From Clostridiales bacterium (GTDB taxonomy: Bacteria > Bacillota > Clostridia > Christensenellales > QALW01): 64,000 nt of DNA. Shown piece by piece: positions 25,386-34,165 of this stretch. Within the stretch, counting starts at the first letter, position 1. The number at the start of each line of letters is the position of its first letter. The DNA lies in contig SVIH01000008.1 of NCBI GenBank assembly GCA_015069575.1, positions 17,766 to 81,765 of the forward strand, read 5' to 3'. The notes below the pieces were generated by a model. The model was not told where the DNA came from, made no database searches, and saw only the letters and a program-made list of their open reading frames with translations. The position numbers and the translations under genes are program-made.

Positions 25386-27044
25386 ATGTCTTATTTTGAC
25401 CATTTTGAATTTCACAAAAACTACAAAAGAAAATATCTTGCAAAAGGATCTAACTATATCACATTTAGTGAAGAATGGCGTATACTAAAAACAGAATTAC
25501 CAATTTCTTTTGCCATTGATGATTTTAATGCTTGTTTAAATAAATCATTTGGTGTTACCTTAAACGAAAATGGCGAAAAATATATTGATTTTGAAATTGA
25601 AAACGGTCTTGAACATAAGTTTAAAATTATAGTTACTGAAAATTTTGTTAAGTTCGTTGCTTCTGATTATGCTGGGATTGTTCAAGCAATATATTATGCA
25701 GAAGATTTAATGAGGCAGTTTGGTGATGCTTCATTACAAATAAAAGAATATTTTATCACTCCTGTTGTTTGGCCAAGATTAGTAACTTCATCATTAGATG
25801 GTGGAGTGTATAATAAAGAATATCTTAATGTTATTTTGCATTATGGATATAATGGTGTTATTTTTTACTATCATGATGAAAATGCTTTAAAAAACGCTAA
25901 AGATATGGGGTTAATGGTGTATTATGGCGGTGAAGATGATTCTTTTTTAAACTTGTATGATGGGGTTATTATAGAAGATATTCCTCAAAAATTTGAATTA
26001 AATGAAAATTTAATATATTCATCATTATATTGGAATATTCCTACAAACGAAAAGATTAAATTAATTAAAAGTATGCCTGAAAATTCAAATTTAATTTTGA
26101 GCTTTGATAGTGAACAGGTGATTGAAAAAGACGCAATAGAATATAAAACTGAATCAGGCGCTCTTGTAATGAATCAACCTTCTGAAGATTTTATTAAATG
26201 TTTAGAAGTTGCAAAAGAAAATAATATAAACATTATTGCATCAACAAACGGTTGTGGCAGAACAAATGAATTTGGTACGGTTCCGTATATTCCGGCAATG
26301 ATGCAGTGGTTTATGCGTTCGCAATCCATAAAACAAATGGGCGTAAAAGCAACAATTGAATCTGAACGATATGGTTTTATTCCTAATATTGTAGCGGAGT
26401 TTTCAAAACATCAGTCTTTATTACCTTGCGATGAAGGTGGTATCTGTATTCAAAAAATTGCATCAATGCATTTTGGGGCTGAAAATGTTGAAAAGGTGAT
26501 GATGGCGTTTAAAAAAATTACAGATGGCGTTAATTGGCTTGTATTCAACGATGCGGACAAGCAAGGTCCGTTGCAGTTTGGCCCTGCATATCCATTGATT
26601 AACGGTAATTTATATGAATATGATTTTGATAAAAACGATTCAGCATTAGAAACAGATATTAATATGAAGGCTTGTGATGCATTAAATAAGGCTTCATTAA
26701 TATTAAGCCATATTGAAAATGACGAGGCAAAAGAGTTATCATATATTTTAAGTTTTGCAGTTAATACAATTGTTACTTGTGCAAATGCTAAACGCTGGTA
26801 TAGGCGTATTTGCGCAATAGAAAAAACCGACGCGGACTATAAAAAGAATTTTTTATACACACAAATGGTGAAAATAGGTGAACAGGAACTTAAAAACGCT
26901 TATGAAACTATTGAGTTACTTATAAATGCACCATATTTAGCCCAAAATAATTTTGAACCTCTTTGCACTGCTCAAGCAATAGAAACAAAAACAAAATTAA
27001 CGCAAAAAGCACTAAATGAAATTAAGAAAAAAATAAATTATTAG
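25386..27044 (+). CDS. Unassigned protein, possibly glycosidase-like (family 20-type domain)
   Basis: Cytosolic protein of 552 residues from ATG 25386 (RBS ggggta is weak). Residues 30-125 resemble the zincin-like N-terminal domain that precedes catalytic barrels in hexosaminidases: alternating strands ending in SDYAGIVQAIYYAEDLMRQ. After RLVTSSLDGGVYNKEYLNVIL (about 140-160) comes what looks like a TIM-barrel region (YGYNGVIFYYHDENALKNAK), later TNGCGRTNEFG and WLVFNDADKQGPLQF. The second half is helical. No signal peptide is seen. The family-20 catalytic Asp-Glu pair could not be identified, so enzyme activity is doubtful. Confidence 0.4.
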   Translation: MSYFDHFEFHKNYKRKYLAKGSNYITFSEEWRILKTELPISFAIDDFNACLNKSFGVTLNENGEKYIDFEIENGLEHKFKIIVTENFVKFVASDYAGIVQAIYYAEDLMRQFGDASLQIKEYFITPVVWPRLVTSSLDGGVYNKEYLNVILHYGYNGVIFYYHDENALKNAKDMGLMVYYGGEDDSFLNLYDGVIIEDIPQKFELNENLIYSSLYWNIPTNEKIKLIKSMPENSNLILSFDSEQVIEKDAIEYKTESGALVMNQPSEDFIKCLEVAKENNINIIASTNGCGRTNEFGTVPYIPAMMQWFMRSQSIKQMGVKATIESERYGFIPNIVAEFSKHQSLLPCDEGGICIQKIASMHFGAENVEKVMMAFKKITDGVNWLVFNDADKQGPLQFGPAYPLINGNLYEYDFDKNDSALETDINMKACDALNKASLILSHIENDEAKELSYILSFAVNTIVTCANAKRWYRRICAIEKTDADYKKNFLYTQMVKIGEQELKNAYETIELLINAPYLAQNNFEPLCTAQAIETKTKLTQKALNEIKKKINY

Positions 27045-27101
27045 TAGTGTTTTTTTACAAAATGTGATACAATATTTTCAAATAACATTGGAGGCATCGC
27101 T

Positions 27102-27830
27102 ATGCTGGAATTACAACACATTTCATACACAGTAAAAGATGAAAATAATAATGATAAACACATATTAAAAGATATTTCTGTAAAAATAAATGATAGATTT
27201 GTTGCAGTTACAGGACCAAATGGTGGCGGAAAAAGTACACTTGCAAAAATTATCTCAGGTATATATACGCCAACAAGCGGAAGAATCATTCTTGACGGTG
27301 AAGATATTACAGATTTATCCATAACCGAAAGGGCTAAAAAAGGCATCAGTTTTGCGTTTCAACAGCCTGTAAGATTTAAAGGTATAACCGTAAAAGACCT
27401 TATTTGCTTATCTGCAGGAAAAAATCTTAAAATTAACGAGGCTTGTGAATATCTTTCAGAAGTAGGGCTTTGTGCAAGAGATTATATTAAACGTGAAGTA
27501 AATGCTTCGCTATCAGGCGGTGAACTTAAGCGAATTGAAATTGCAATGATTATTGCTCGTGGTACAAAATTTTCAGTTTTTGATGAACCTGAAGCAGGTA
27601 TTGATCTTTGGTCATTTAATAATCTTATTCAAGTTTTTGAAAATATGCATAAAAAGATCAACGGTACAATTTTGATAATTTCACATCAGGAAAGAATTCT
27701 TGATATTGCTGATAAAATCTTAGTTGTTGCCGATGGCAGAGTTGCCGATTTTGGTCATAAAAAGGATATTTTGCCAGGGTTATTAGGTGGAAAACAGATT
27801 GCCTGTAAAACACTTATTGATAAACTTTAA
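27102..27830 (+). CDS. sufC: SufC-like ATPase (Fe-S assembly)
   Basis: ABC-type ATPase of 242 residues. Walker A is GPNGGGKST (38-46), the Q-loop FAFQQPVRFKG, signature LSGGELKRIEIA (near 140) and Walker B FSVFDEPEAGID; the DEPEAGIDLWS stretch is typical of SufC. No membrane partner is encoded; the next gene, 16 nt downstream, is a SufB/SufD-like protein. Together they form the two-protein minimal SUF-like (SMS) type of system in anaerobes. No sufS, sufU or sufE is adjacent; the NifS-like enzyme at 1.5 kb could supply sulfur. Confidence 0.9.
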   Translation: MLELQHISYTVKDENNNDKHILKDISVKINDRFVAVTGPNGGGKSTLAKIISGIYTPTSGRIILDGEDITDLSITERAKKGISFAFQQPVRFKGITVKDLICLSAGKNLKINEACEYLSEVGLCARDYIKREVNASLSGGELKRIEIAMIIARGTKFSVFDEPEAGIDLWSFNNLIQVFENMHKKINGTILIISHQERILDIADKILVVADGRVADFGHKKDILPGLLGGKQIACKTLIDKL

Positions 27831-27846
27831 AAGGGGGGCTTTGATA

Positions 27847-28764
27847 ATGAATCAAATACAAAAAGATTTACTTGAACAAATTGCAGGCATTCACGAAGTT
27901 CCTCAAGGTGCATATAACTTCAGAATGAATGGCGAAGGCGCAGGAAGAAATACTACTGAAAATATTGATATTGTAACAAAAACGGATAAACCGGGTATTG
28001 ATATTATTATTAAACCAAATACTAAAAATGAAAGTGTTCATATACCTGTTATCTTAAGTCAGACAGGTTTAACAGACCTTGTTTATAACGATTTTTATAT
28101 TGGCGATAATGCTGATGTTACTATCGTTGCAGGATGCGGTATTCATAATGGCGGTGATGAAAAAAGTCAGCATGATGGTATTCACTCATTCCATATTGGT
28201 AAAAATGCCAGAATAAGATATATTGAAAAACACTATGGTGAAGGTGATGGCAACGGTGAAAATGTTATGAATCCTACCACCATAATTGAAATTGATCAAA
28301 AAGGCTATATGGAAATGGAAACCGTGCAAATCAAAGGTATTTCATCAACAAAACGCGATACAATTGCCAAACTTGGCGAAGGCGCAACATTAATTGTTAA
28401 AGAAAAACTTATGACACATGGAAATCAATATGCTGAAACCAATTTCAATGTTGATCTAAATGGTGCGGATTCTTCAACACATGTTATTTCGCGTGCAGTT
28501 GCTAAGGATGATTCTAAACAACTTTTTGTTTCGAAGATTAATGGTAATAATCGCTGTAATGGCCATACTGAGTGCGATGCAATTATTATGGATAATGCTG
28601 TTGTACAAGCAATTCCTGAAATTACCGCTGCAAATGTTGATGCAAGCCTTATTCACGAGGCAGCTATCGGTAAAATTGCAGGTGAACAAATTATAAAACT
28701 TATGACACTTGGCTTAAGCGAAAAGGAAGCTGAAGAACAAATTGTAAGTGGATTCTTAAAATAA
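27847..28764 (+). CDS. SufB/SufD-family Fe-S scaffold protein
   Basis: Protein of 305 residues from ATG 27847, preceded by AAGGGGGG. It has the right-handed beta-helix core of SufB/SufD (DLVYNDFYIGDNADVTIVAG to NAVVQAIPEITAANVDASL), and a C-terminal LIHEAAIGKIAGEQIIKLM segment as in SufD/SufB. It is shorter than E. coli SufB and lacks its N-terminal domain. Cys residues occur in GCGIHNGG and NRCNGHTECDAI, offering possible cluster ligands. The single SufB/D protein fits the two-gene SMS arrangement with the upstream ATPase; it could equally be named SmsB. Confidence 0.88.
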   Translation: MNQIQKDLLEQIAGIHEVPQGAYNFRMNGEGAGRNTTENIDIVTKTDKPGIDIIIKPNTKNESVHIPVILSQTGLTDLVYNDFYIGDNADVTIVAGCGIHNGGDEKSQHDGIHSFHIGKNARIRYIEKHYGEGDGNGENVMNPTTIIEIDQKGYMEMETVQIKGISSTKRDTIAKLGEGATLIVKEKLMTHGNQYAETNFNVDLNGADSSTHVISRAVAKDDSKQLFVSKINGNNRCNGHTECDAIIMDNAVVQAIPEITAANVDASLIHEAAIGKIAGEQIIKLMTLGLSEKEAEEQIVSGFLK

Positions 28765-28770
28765 AAAACT

Positions 28771-28808
28771 AAATTGGCTTTTTGTTAAAAATAAGCCAAT
28801 TTTTTTTA
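28771..28808 (+). terminator. Terminator after the Suf-like pair
   Basis: Stem AAATTGGCTT/AAGCCAATTT with a long loop, then TTTTTT. Confidence 0.8.
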
Positions 28809-28825
28809 TATTTATTCAAAAGTAT

Positions 28826-28854
28826 TTGACTAACTATTTTCAGAGTATTATAAT
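28826..28854 (+). promoter_or_regulatory. Sigma-A promoter for the aromatic amino acid operon
   Basis: TTGACT (28826-28831), 17 nt, TATAAT (28849-28854), 36 nt before the aroF ATG. No T-box or leader peptide is visible in the short leader. Confidence 0.72.
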
Positions 28855-28890
28855 AATTTTATTAATTTTATTTATAAGAAGGTACAAAAA

Positions 28891-29892
28891 ATGATTGCTG
28901 TAATTAAGCAAGGAACAGAACAAAAACAACTTGATAATCTTATTCAGTGGTTAAATACTCAGGGTGTTTCCACACATATTTCTAACGGCGAATATTCAAC
29001 AGTTTTAGGGCTTATCGGCGATACTTCAAAAATCGATATTGAATTACTTGAAAACCTTGAGATTATTGAAACCGTTAAGCGCATAAGTGAGCCTTTTAAA
29101 AGTGCAAACAGAAAGTTTCACCCTGATGATACAATAATAGATGTTAATGGATTTAAAATTGGTGGCGGAAATTTTGCTTATATTGCAGGTCCTTGTTCAG
29201 TTGAATCTGAAGAACAGATTTTAGAAGTAGCATTAAGGGTAAAAAAAGCAGGTGCAACTTTTTTAAGGGGCGGTGCATTTAAACCAAGAACATCACCTTA
29301 TGATTTCCAAGGCTTGCAGGCAACAGGTCTTGAATTACTTAAATATGCAAAAAAAGTTACAGGTATGCCTATTGTTACGGAAATTATGAGCACAAAACAT
29401 CTTCCGTTATTTGAAGATGTTGACATTATTCAGGTTGGCGCAAGAAATATGCAGAACTTTGAACTTTTAAAAGAGCTTGGCAAAACAAATAAGCCTATTC
29501 TTTTAAAAAGAGGCCTTGCAAATAACCTTAAAGAACTTTTGATGAGCGCCGAATATATTATGGCAGGTGGTAACGAAAAGATTATTCTTTGCGAAAGGGG
29601 TATCCGTACCTTTGAAACCTATACCCGTAATACTCTGGATGTTTCTGCCGTTCCAATGCTTCATGAACTTACACACCTTCCTGTTGTGGTTGACCCAAGC
29701 CACGCAAGCGGTTTAGCACGCCTTGTTAAACCAATGGCTATGTCTGCCGCTGCTGCAGGTTGCGATGGACTTATGATTGAAGTTCATAATAATCCACAAA
29801 AAGCACTTTGTGATGGCGCACAATCACTTACTCCTGATCAGTTTGATGATGTTACAAATGCAGTTAATAAGGTTCGTGAGGCAATAAAATGA
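28891..29892 (+). CDS. aroF: 3-deoxy-7-phosphoheptulonate (DAHP) synthase
   Basis: First enzyme of the shikimate pathway (PEP + erythrose 4-phosphate). Protein of 333 residues: an N-terminal ferredoxin-like regulatory domain (1-75) as in the Thermotoga-type enzyme, then the TIM barrel ([15 protein letters not shown] near 92, [16 protein letters not shown] near 122, [33 protein letters not shown] near the C-terminus). The N-terminal domain is the usual place for Tyr feedback inhibition. RBS agaaggt precedes the ATG. It starts a densely packed operon; its stop overlaps tyrA by 4 nt. Confidence 0.96.
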   Translation: MIAVIKQGTEQKQLDNLIQWLNTQGVSTHISNGEYSTVLGLIGDTSKIDIELLENLEIIETVKRISEPFKSANRKFHPDDTIIDVNGFKIGGGNFAYIAGPCSVESEEQILEVALRVKKAGATFLRGGAFKPRTSPYDFQGLQATGLELLKYAKKVTGMPIVTEIMSTKHLPLFEDVDIIQVGARNMQNFELLKELGKTNKPILLKRGLANNLKELLMSAEYIMAGGNEKIILCERGIRTFETYTRNTLDVSAVPMLHELTHLPVVVDPSHASGLARLVKPMAMSAAAAGCDGLMIEVHNNPQKALCDGAQSLTPDQFDDVTNAVNKVREAIK

Positions 29893-30722
29893 TCATAGGC
29901 ATTGTTGGTTTAGGTCTTATTGGCGGATCGTTTTTAAAAGCAATTAAAAACTTTACGCATAATACAGTATTTGCATTTGATATAAAAAATGAAACTGTTG
30001 AATTTGCAAAATGTATGAATCTTGTTGATGAAACACTTGATAATAAAAATGTTTCATTGTGCGATTATATTTTAATTTCAACTTATCCTAAAAGCGCAGT
30101 TGAATGGCTTAATGAAAATAAGAACCGCATAAAAAAAGAAGCAGTTGTAATTGATTGCTGCGGTATTAAACGATCCGTTTGTGAAAAGTGTTTTGATATT
30201 GCTTCTAAAAACGGCTTTACCTTTATTGGCGGTCATCCAATGGCTGGATATCAGAAATCAGGTTTTAAATATTCTAAAGAAACATTGTTTAAAGGTGCAA
30301 CAATGATTCTTGTGCCTAAGGATACAAAAAATATTGAATTACTTGCAAATGTTACTGCATTTTTTAAGAATTTAGGTTTTTCTTCTGTTACAGTAACAGA
30401 TGCTTTAACTCACGATAAAAACATTGCTTTTACATCACAACTTGCCCACGTTGTTTCAAACGCGTACGTTAAAAGCCCAAGGGCGATGGTTCATAAAGGT
30501 TTTTCTGCAGGCAGTTACAAGGATTTAACAAGGGTAGCATATCTTAATGAAGATATGTGGACAGAACTTTTTTTAGATAACAAGGACTTTTTAAAAGAAG
30601 AAATTGACTGTATTATCGATGAACTAAAAAAATACAGCGATGCCCTTAATAATAACGATGAAACTATGCTTAAAGCATTGTTAAAAGAGGGCAAGGATAG
30701 GAAGGAACTTATTGATAAATGA
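29889..30722 (+). CDS. tyrA: Prephenate dehydrogenase
   Basis: NAD(P)-dependent enzyme from prephenate to 4-hydroxyphenylpyruvate for tyrosine. It has 277 residues with a Rossmann start ([18 protein letters not shown]), then FIGGHPMAGYQKSGFK near 115 and TDALTHDKNIAFTSQLAHVV (conserved His) near 180, and RVAYLNEDMWTELF. It is short and lacks the ACT regulatory domain found in longer forms. It overlaps aroF by 4 nt (ATGA) and aroB by 4 nt. Confidence 0.94.
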   Translation: MIIGIVGLGLIGGSFLKAIKNFTHNTVFAFDIKNETVEFAKCMNLVDETLDNKNVSLCDYILISTYPKSAVEWLNENKNRIKKEAVVIDCCGIKRSVCEKCFDIASKNGFTFIGGHPMAGYQKSGFKYSKETLFKGATMILVPKDTKNIELLANVTAFFKNLGFSSVTVTDALTHDKNIAFTSQLAHVVSNAYVKSPRAMVHKGFSAGSYKDLTRVAYLNEDMWTELFLDNKDFLKEEIDCIIDELKKYSDALNNNDETMLKALLKEGKDRKELIDK

Positions 30723-31768
30723 AAACGGTTACCGTAAATGCAACAACAGAATATGATGTTCTTATTGATAGTGGAATACTAGATGATGTAGGTAAGATTG
30801 TAAAAGAAAAGTTTGGCTTAAACAAAATATGCATTATTACTGATGATGTTGTTGATGGTTTATATGGTGAGAGAGCAGTAAATAGTTTTAAAAAACAAGA
30901 TTTTAATGTTGAAAAAATTTTAATTCAGCACGGTGAACAAAGCAAAAATACAGAAAATCTTATTGATATTGTTAGAAAACTGGCTAAAATGCACTTTACA
31001 AGAAACGATATGTTAGTAGCATTAGGCGGCGGAGTTGTAGGAGATCTTTGCGGATTTTGCGCAGCAACATATATGCGTGGTATTCGATTTATTCAAATGC
31101 CAACAACGCTTTTAGCAGCAGTTGATTCATCTGTAGGTGGAAAGTGTGCTGTTGACCTTCCTGAAGGGAAAAACCTTTTTGGTGTATTCTGGCAACCATC
31201 GCTTGTAATATGTGATACAGATACACTTAATACACTAACAAAAGAAATTTATGCAGATGGTTGTGCCGAAATTATTAAATACGGTATGATTTACGATAAA
31301 AACTTATTTGAAATGGTTAAATCGGGAGCCTTTGATCATAGTGAGGTTATTGCCCGTTGTGTTCAGATTAAACGCGATATTGTAAATCAGGATGAATTTG
31401 ATACAGGGCTTCGTCAGATTTTAAATTTTGGTCATACCTTTGGTCATGGCATTGAAATTTTAAGTGATTTTAAAGTTTCTCATGGTATGGGTGTTGCTAT
31501 TGGAATGTCAATTATTACAAATGCACTAAAAAATGCAGGGTTAATTGATGAATCAGTTTATAATGAACTTGTAGATACGTTAAAAAACAATAATTTACCC
31601 ACAAATTATTCCTGCTCACCAAGTGAACTTTTTGAAAAAGTGATTGTTGATAAAAAACGAGTAGGCGAATGTATAAATGTTATTCTTGTTAAAGCAATCG
31701 GACAATCAGAAATATGTAAAATGGAACTTGATAAAGTAAATGAACTTATCAAAATTGGTATGAACTAA
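30719..31768 (+). CDS. aroB: 3-dehydroquinate synthase
   Basis: NAD- and metal-dependent cyclisation of DAHP to 3-dehydroquinate. Protein of 349 residues: nucleotide site ALGGGVVGDLCGFCAATYMRG near 100-120, PTTLLAAVDSSVGGKCAVD near 130, metal ligands in GCAEIIKYGM (Glu), LNFGHTFGHGIE (His) and VSHGMGVAIGM (His). It has standard length. It overlaps tyrA by 4 nt and shares one base with the aroA start. Confidence 0.97.
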   Translation: MKTVTVNATTEYDVLIDSGILDDVGKIVKEKFGLNKICIITDDVVDGLYGERAVNSFKKQDFNVEKILIQHGEQSKNTENLIDIVRKLAKMHFTRNDMLVALGGGVVGDLCGFCAATYMRGIRFIQMPTTLLAAVDSSVGGKCAVDLPEGKNLFGVFWQPSLVICDTDTLNTLTKEIYADGCAEIIKYGMIYDKNLFEMVKSGAFDHSEVIARCVQIKRDIVNQDEFDTGLRQILNFGHTFGHGIEILSDFKVSHGMGVAIGMSIITNALKNAGLIDESVYNELVDTLKNNNLPTNYSCSPSELFEKVIVDKKRVGECINVILVKAIGQSEICKMELDKVNELIKIGMN

Positions 31769-33021
31769 TGCAAACTATAGTATCTTGTGGTAAAAGATGG
31801 GGCACAGTTAAGGCTATTGCATCAAAATCACATATTCATCGCCTTTTAATATGTGCGGCATTATCTGATAAAAAAACCGTTATAAAAGATGTAACTTTTT
31901 CAGCCGATATTATGGCAACGGTAAGTTGTTTGAACGGTTATATTGCAGATGTTTTTGTTGATTACGATACAATAACTGTTCAGCCATATAAAAAAGCGGC
32001 AGCAGATTGTGTGCTTAATTTAAATGAAAGCGGTTCAACTTATAGATTTTTAGTGCCTGTTGCCTGTGCGTTAGGTGAGCAAGTAAGTTTTACAGGCAGT
32101 GAACGATTAAGCCACCGCCCGCTTTCTCCGTTATATGATTTGTTAAAAAAACATGGATGTACTTTATCCGAAGAGGGCGTTTTCCCGTTAATTTGTTCAA
32201 GAAAACTTGAACCGGGTGAATTTGTTGTTCCAGGTGATGTTAGTTCACAGTTTATAAGTGGACTTCTGTTTGCTTTACCACTTTTAGATGGCGACAGCGT
32301 TATTCATATAACAGGAAAAATGGAATCATATCCATATATAAAAATGACAATAGATGTGCTTAAAACCTTTAATATAACTGTTGAACAGGACGAACAATCT
32401 TTTTATATCTCAGGTAATCAGCAGTATATCAGCCCCAAAGAAGTTGTTGCAGAAGGTGATTGGTCAAATGCCGCATTCTTTATTGGTTTAGGCGCTATGA
32501 GTGAAAAAGGTATACAAGTAGAAAATGTAAACCCAAATTCGCTTCAAGGTGATAAACAGATAGTTGATATTGTTAAGTGGATGGGGGCAAACATTGAACA
32601 AACCGAAACAAGTATTTTTGTTTCAGGTGAAAAACTTACAGGTGCAAGAATAGATGCATCGCACATTCCTGATCTTGTTCCTATTCTTGCAGTTCTTGGT
32701 TGTGCAGCAAAAGGTGAAACGGTTATTTATAATGCGTCGCGTTTAAGATTAAAGGAAAGCGATAGAATAGAAAGTATTTTTAATATGCTAAAAAATCTTG
32801 GTGCAGATATTAAAAAAACTGACGATGGCTTTATTATCAACGGAACAGGCAATCTTAAAAGCGGAACAGTAGATGGCGCAAACGACCATCGTATAGTTAT
32901 GGCAAGTGCATGCGCAAGTTCAATAACCGATGGAAATGTAACTATTAACGGCTCTCATGCGGTACACAAATCGTACCCGACATTCTTTGAGGACCTTTCT
33001 AAACTTAATTCGGAGAAATAA
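31768..33021 (+). CDS. aroA: EPSP synthase (3-phosphoshikimate 1-carboxyvinyltransferase)
   Basis: Condenses shikimate 3-phosphate with PEP. Protein of 417 residues with family motifs: AIASKSHIHRLLICAAL at the N-terminus, LNESGSTYRFLVPVACALG near 90, GSERLSHRPLSPLYDLL near 110, VSSQFISGLLFALP near 158, RLRLKESDRIESI near 330 and NDHRIVMASACA near 375. Position 91-96 reads NESGST, differing from the classical class I NAGTA motif, so it is probably a class II-like form with reduced glyphosate sensitivity (inference). It begins on the last base of the aroB stop. Confidence 0.95.
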   Translation: MQTIVSCGKRWGTVKAIASKSHIHRLLICAALSDKKTVIKDVTFSADIMATVSCLNGYIADVFVDYDTITVQPYKKAAADCVLNLNESGSTYRFLVPVACALGEQVSFTGSERLSHRPLSPLYDLLKKHGCTLSEEGVFPLICSRKLEPGEFVVPGDVSSQFISGLLFALPLLDGDSVIHITGKMESYPYIKMTIDVLKTFNITVEQDEQSFYISGNQQYISPKEVVAEGDWSNAAFFIGLGAMSEKGIQVENVNPNSLQGDKQIVDIVKWMGANIEQTETSIFVSGEKLTGARIDASHIPDLVPILAVLGCAAKGETVIYNASRLRLKESDRIESIFNMLKNLGADIKKTDDGFIINGTGNLKSGTVDGANDHRIVMASACASSITDGNVTINGSHAVHKSYPTFFEDLSKLNSEK

Positions 33022-33022
33022 T

Positions 33023-34165
33023 ATGAAAATAGAAGATTTAAGAAATAAAATTGACGCAATTGATGATGAACTTGTTTCTTTGTTAAAAGAAAGACTTTCC
33101 GTTGCTTCTGAAATTGCAAAATACAAAATGGAAAACGGACTTAACGTGCTTGATAAAACAAGAGAACGCGAACTTATCAACAAGGTTACTGAAAAAGCAG
33201 GCACAGAATATGAAAGTGAAACAAGGGCGTTTTTTAACGACCTTATGGGTATTTCACGGGGCTATCAGAGTAAACTTTTAAAAGAAAAAAGCTCTTACGG
33301 TGATAAAATTGATGAAGCGTTAAACCAAACGGAAAGAACTTTCCCTGAAAGTGCTATGGTAGCTTGTCAGGGCGTTGAAGGTTCATATTCTCAAAAAGCA
33401 TGTGAAAAGTTATTCCCTAATCCTACAATCGTTTATCTTAACACTTGGGAAGGCGTATTTCACGCAGTTAACAGTGGGTTCTGCCGTTATGGCATTCTTC
33501 CACTTGAAAATTCAAATGCAGGATCTGTAAATCGTATTTATGATCTTCTTGCACAGTTTAATTTTAGTATTGTACGCAGTACAAGAATACATATTAATCA
33601 CAGCATTTTAGCAAAAAAAGGCGTTAAAATTGAAGATATTAAAGATATATATTCACACGAACAGGCAATAAATCAGTGCAGTGATTTCCTTGCAACGCTT
33701 AAAGATGTTAATGTTCATGTTTGTGATAATACAGCTATGGCGGCACAAATGGTTGCAGAATCTGATAGAAATGACGTTGCGGCAATATCGTCTTCATCCT
33801 GTGCTGAACTTTATAATCTTGAAGTTATAGGTAATAGCGCACAGAATGACGGCAATAACTATACCCGTTTTATCTGTATCAGTAAAAAACTTGAAATTTA
33901 TCCCGGCGCAAATAAAACAAGTTTAATGATAGTTGCACCACATAAGCCGGGCGCGCTTTATAGCATCTTATCAAAGTTCAATAGTCTTAATATTAATGTT
34001 ATTAAGCTTGAAAGCCGACCGATTCCGGGAAGCGATTTTGAGTTTATGTTTTATTTTGACATTGACATTTCAGTTTATTCAGATAAATTCCAGGTTGTAC
34101 TTGCGCAACTTGAAGCTGAAGCTGAGAAATTCCAATATTTAGGTAGTTATATTGAGGTAATTTAA
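33023..34165 (+). CDS. pheA: Bifunctional chorismate mutase / prephenate dehydratase
   Basis: Protein of 380 residues from ATG 33023 (RBS cggagaaa). Residues 1-85 are an AroQ chorismate mutase (RNKIDAIDDELVSLLKERLS; DKTRERELINKV). Residues about 110-285 are prephenate dehydratase (VACQGVEGSYSQKACEKLF; YGILPLENSNAGSVNRIYDLL; NNYTRFICISKK). Residues about 300-380 form an ACT domain (TSLMIVAPHKPGALYSILSKF; KLESRPIPGSDFEFMFY), which gives Phe feedback inhibition. Mutase and dehydratase together serve phenylalanine, with tyrA two genes upstream for tyrosine. Confidence 0.96.
   Translation: MKIEDLRNKIDAIDDELVSLLKERLSVASEIAKYKMENGLNVLDKTRERELINKVTEKAGTEYESETRAFFNDLMGISRGYQSKLLKEKSSYGDKIDEALNQTERTFPESAMVACQGVEGSYSQKACEKLFPNPTIVYLNTWEGVFHAVNSGFCRYGILPLENSNAGSVNRIYDLLAQFNFSIVRSTRIHINHSILAKKGVKIEDIKDIYSHEQAINQCSDFLATLKDVNVHVCDNTAMAAQMVAESDRNDVAAISSSSCAELYNLEVIGNSAQNDGNNYTRFICISKKLEIYPGANKTSLMIVAPHKPGALYSILSKFNSLNINVIKLESRPIPGSDFEFMFYFDIDISVYSDKFQVVLAQLEAEAEKFQYLGSYIEVI

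Noticed and set aside
27045..27073. Possible promoter for the SufC-like gene (TACAAT at 27068)
   Set aside because: The matching -35 (TAGTGT) is poor, so no promoter was called.
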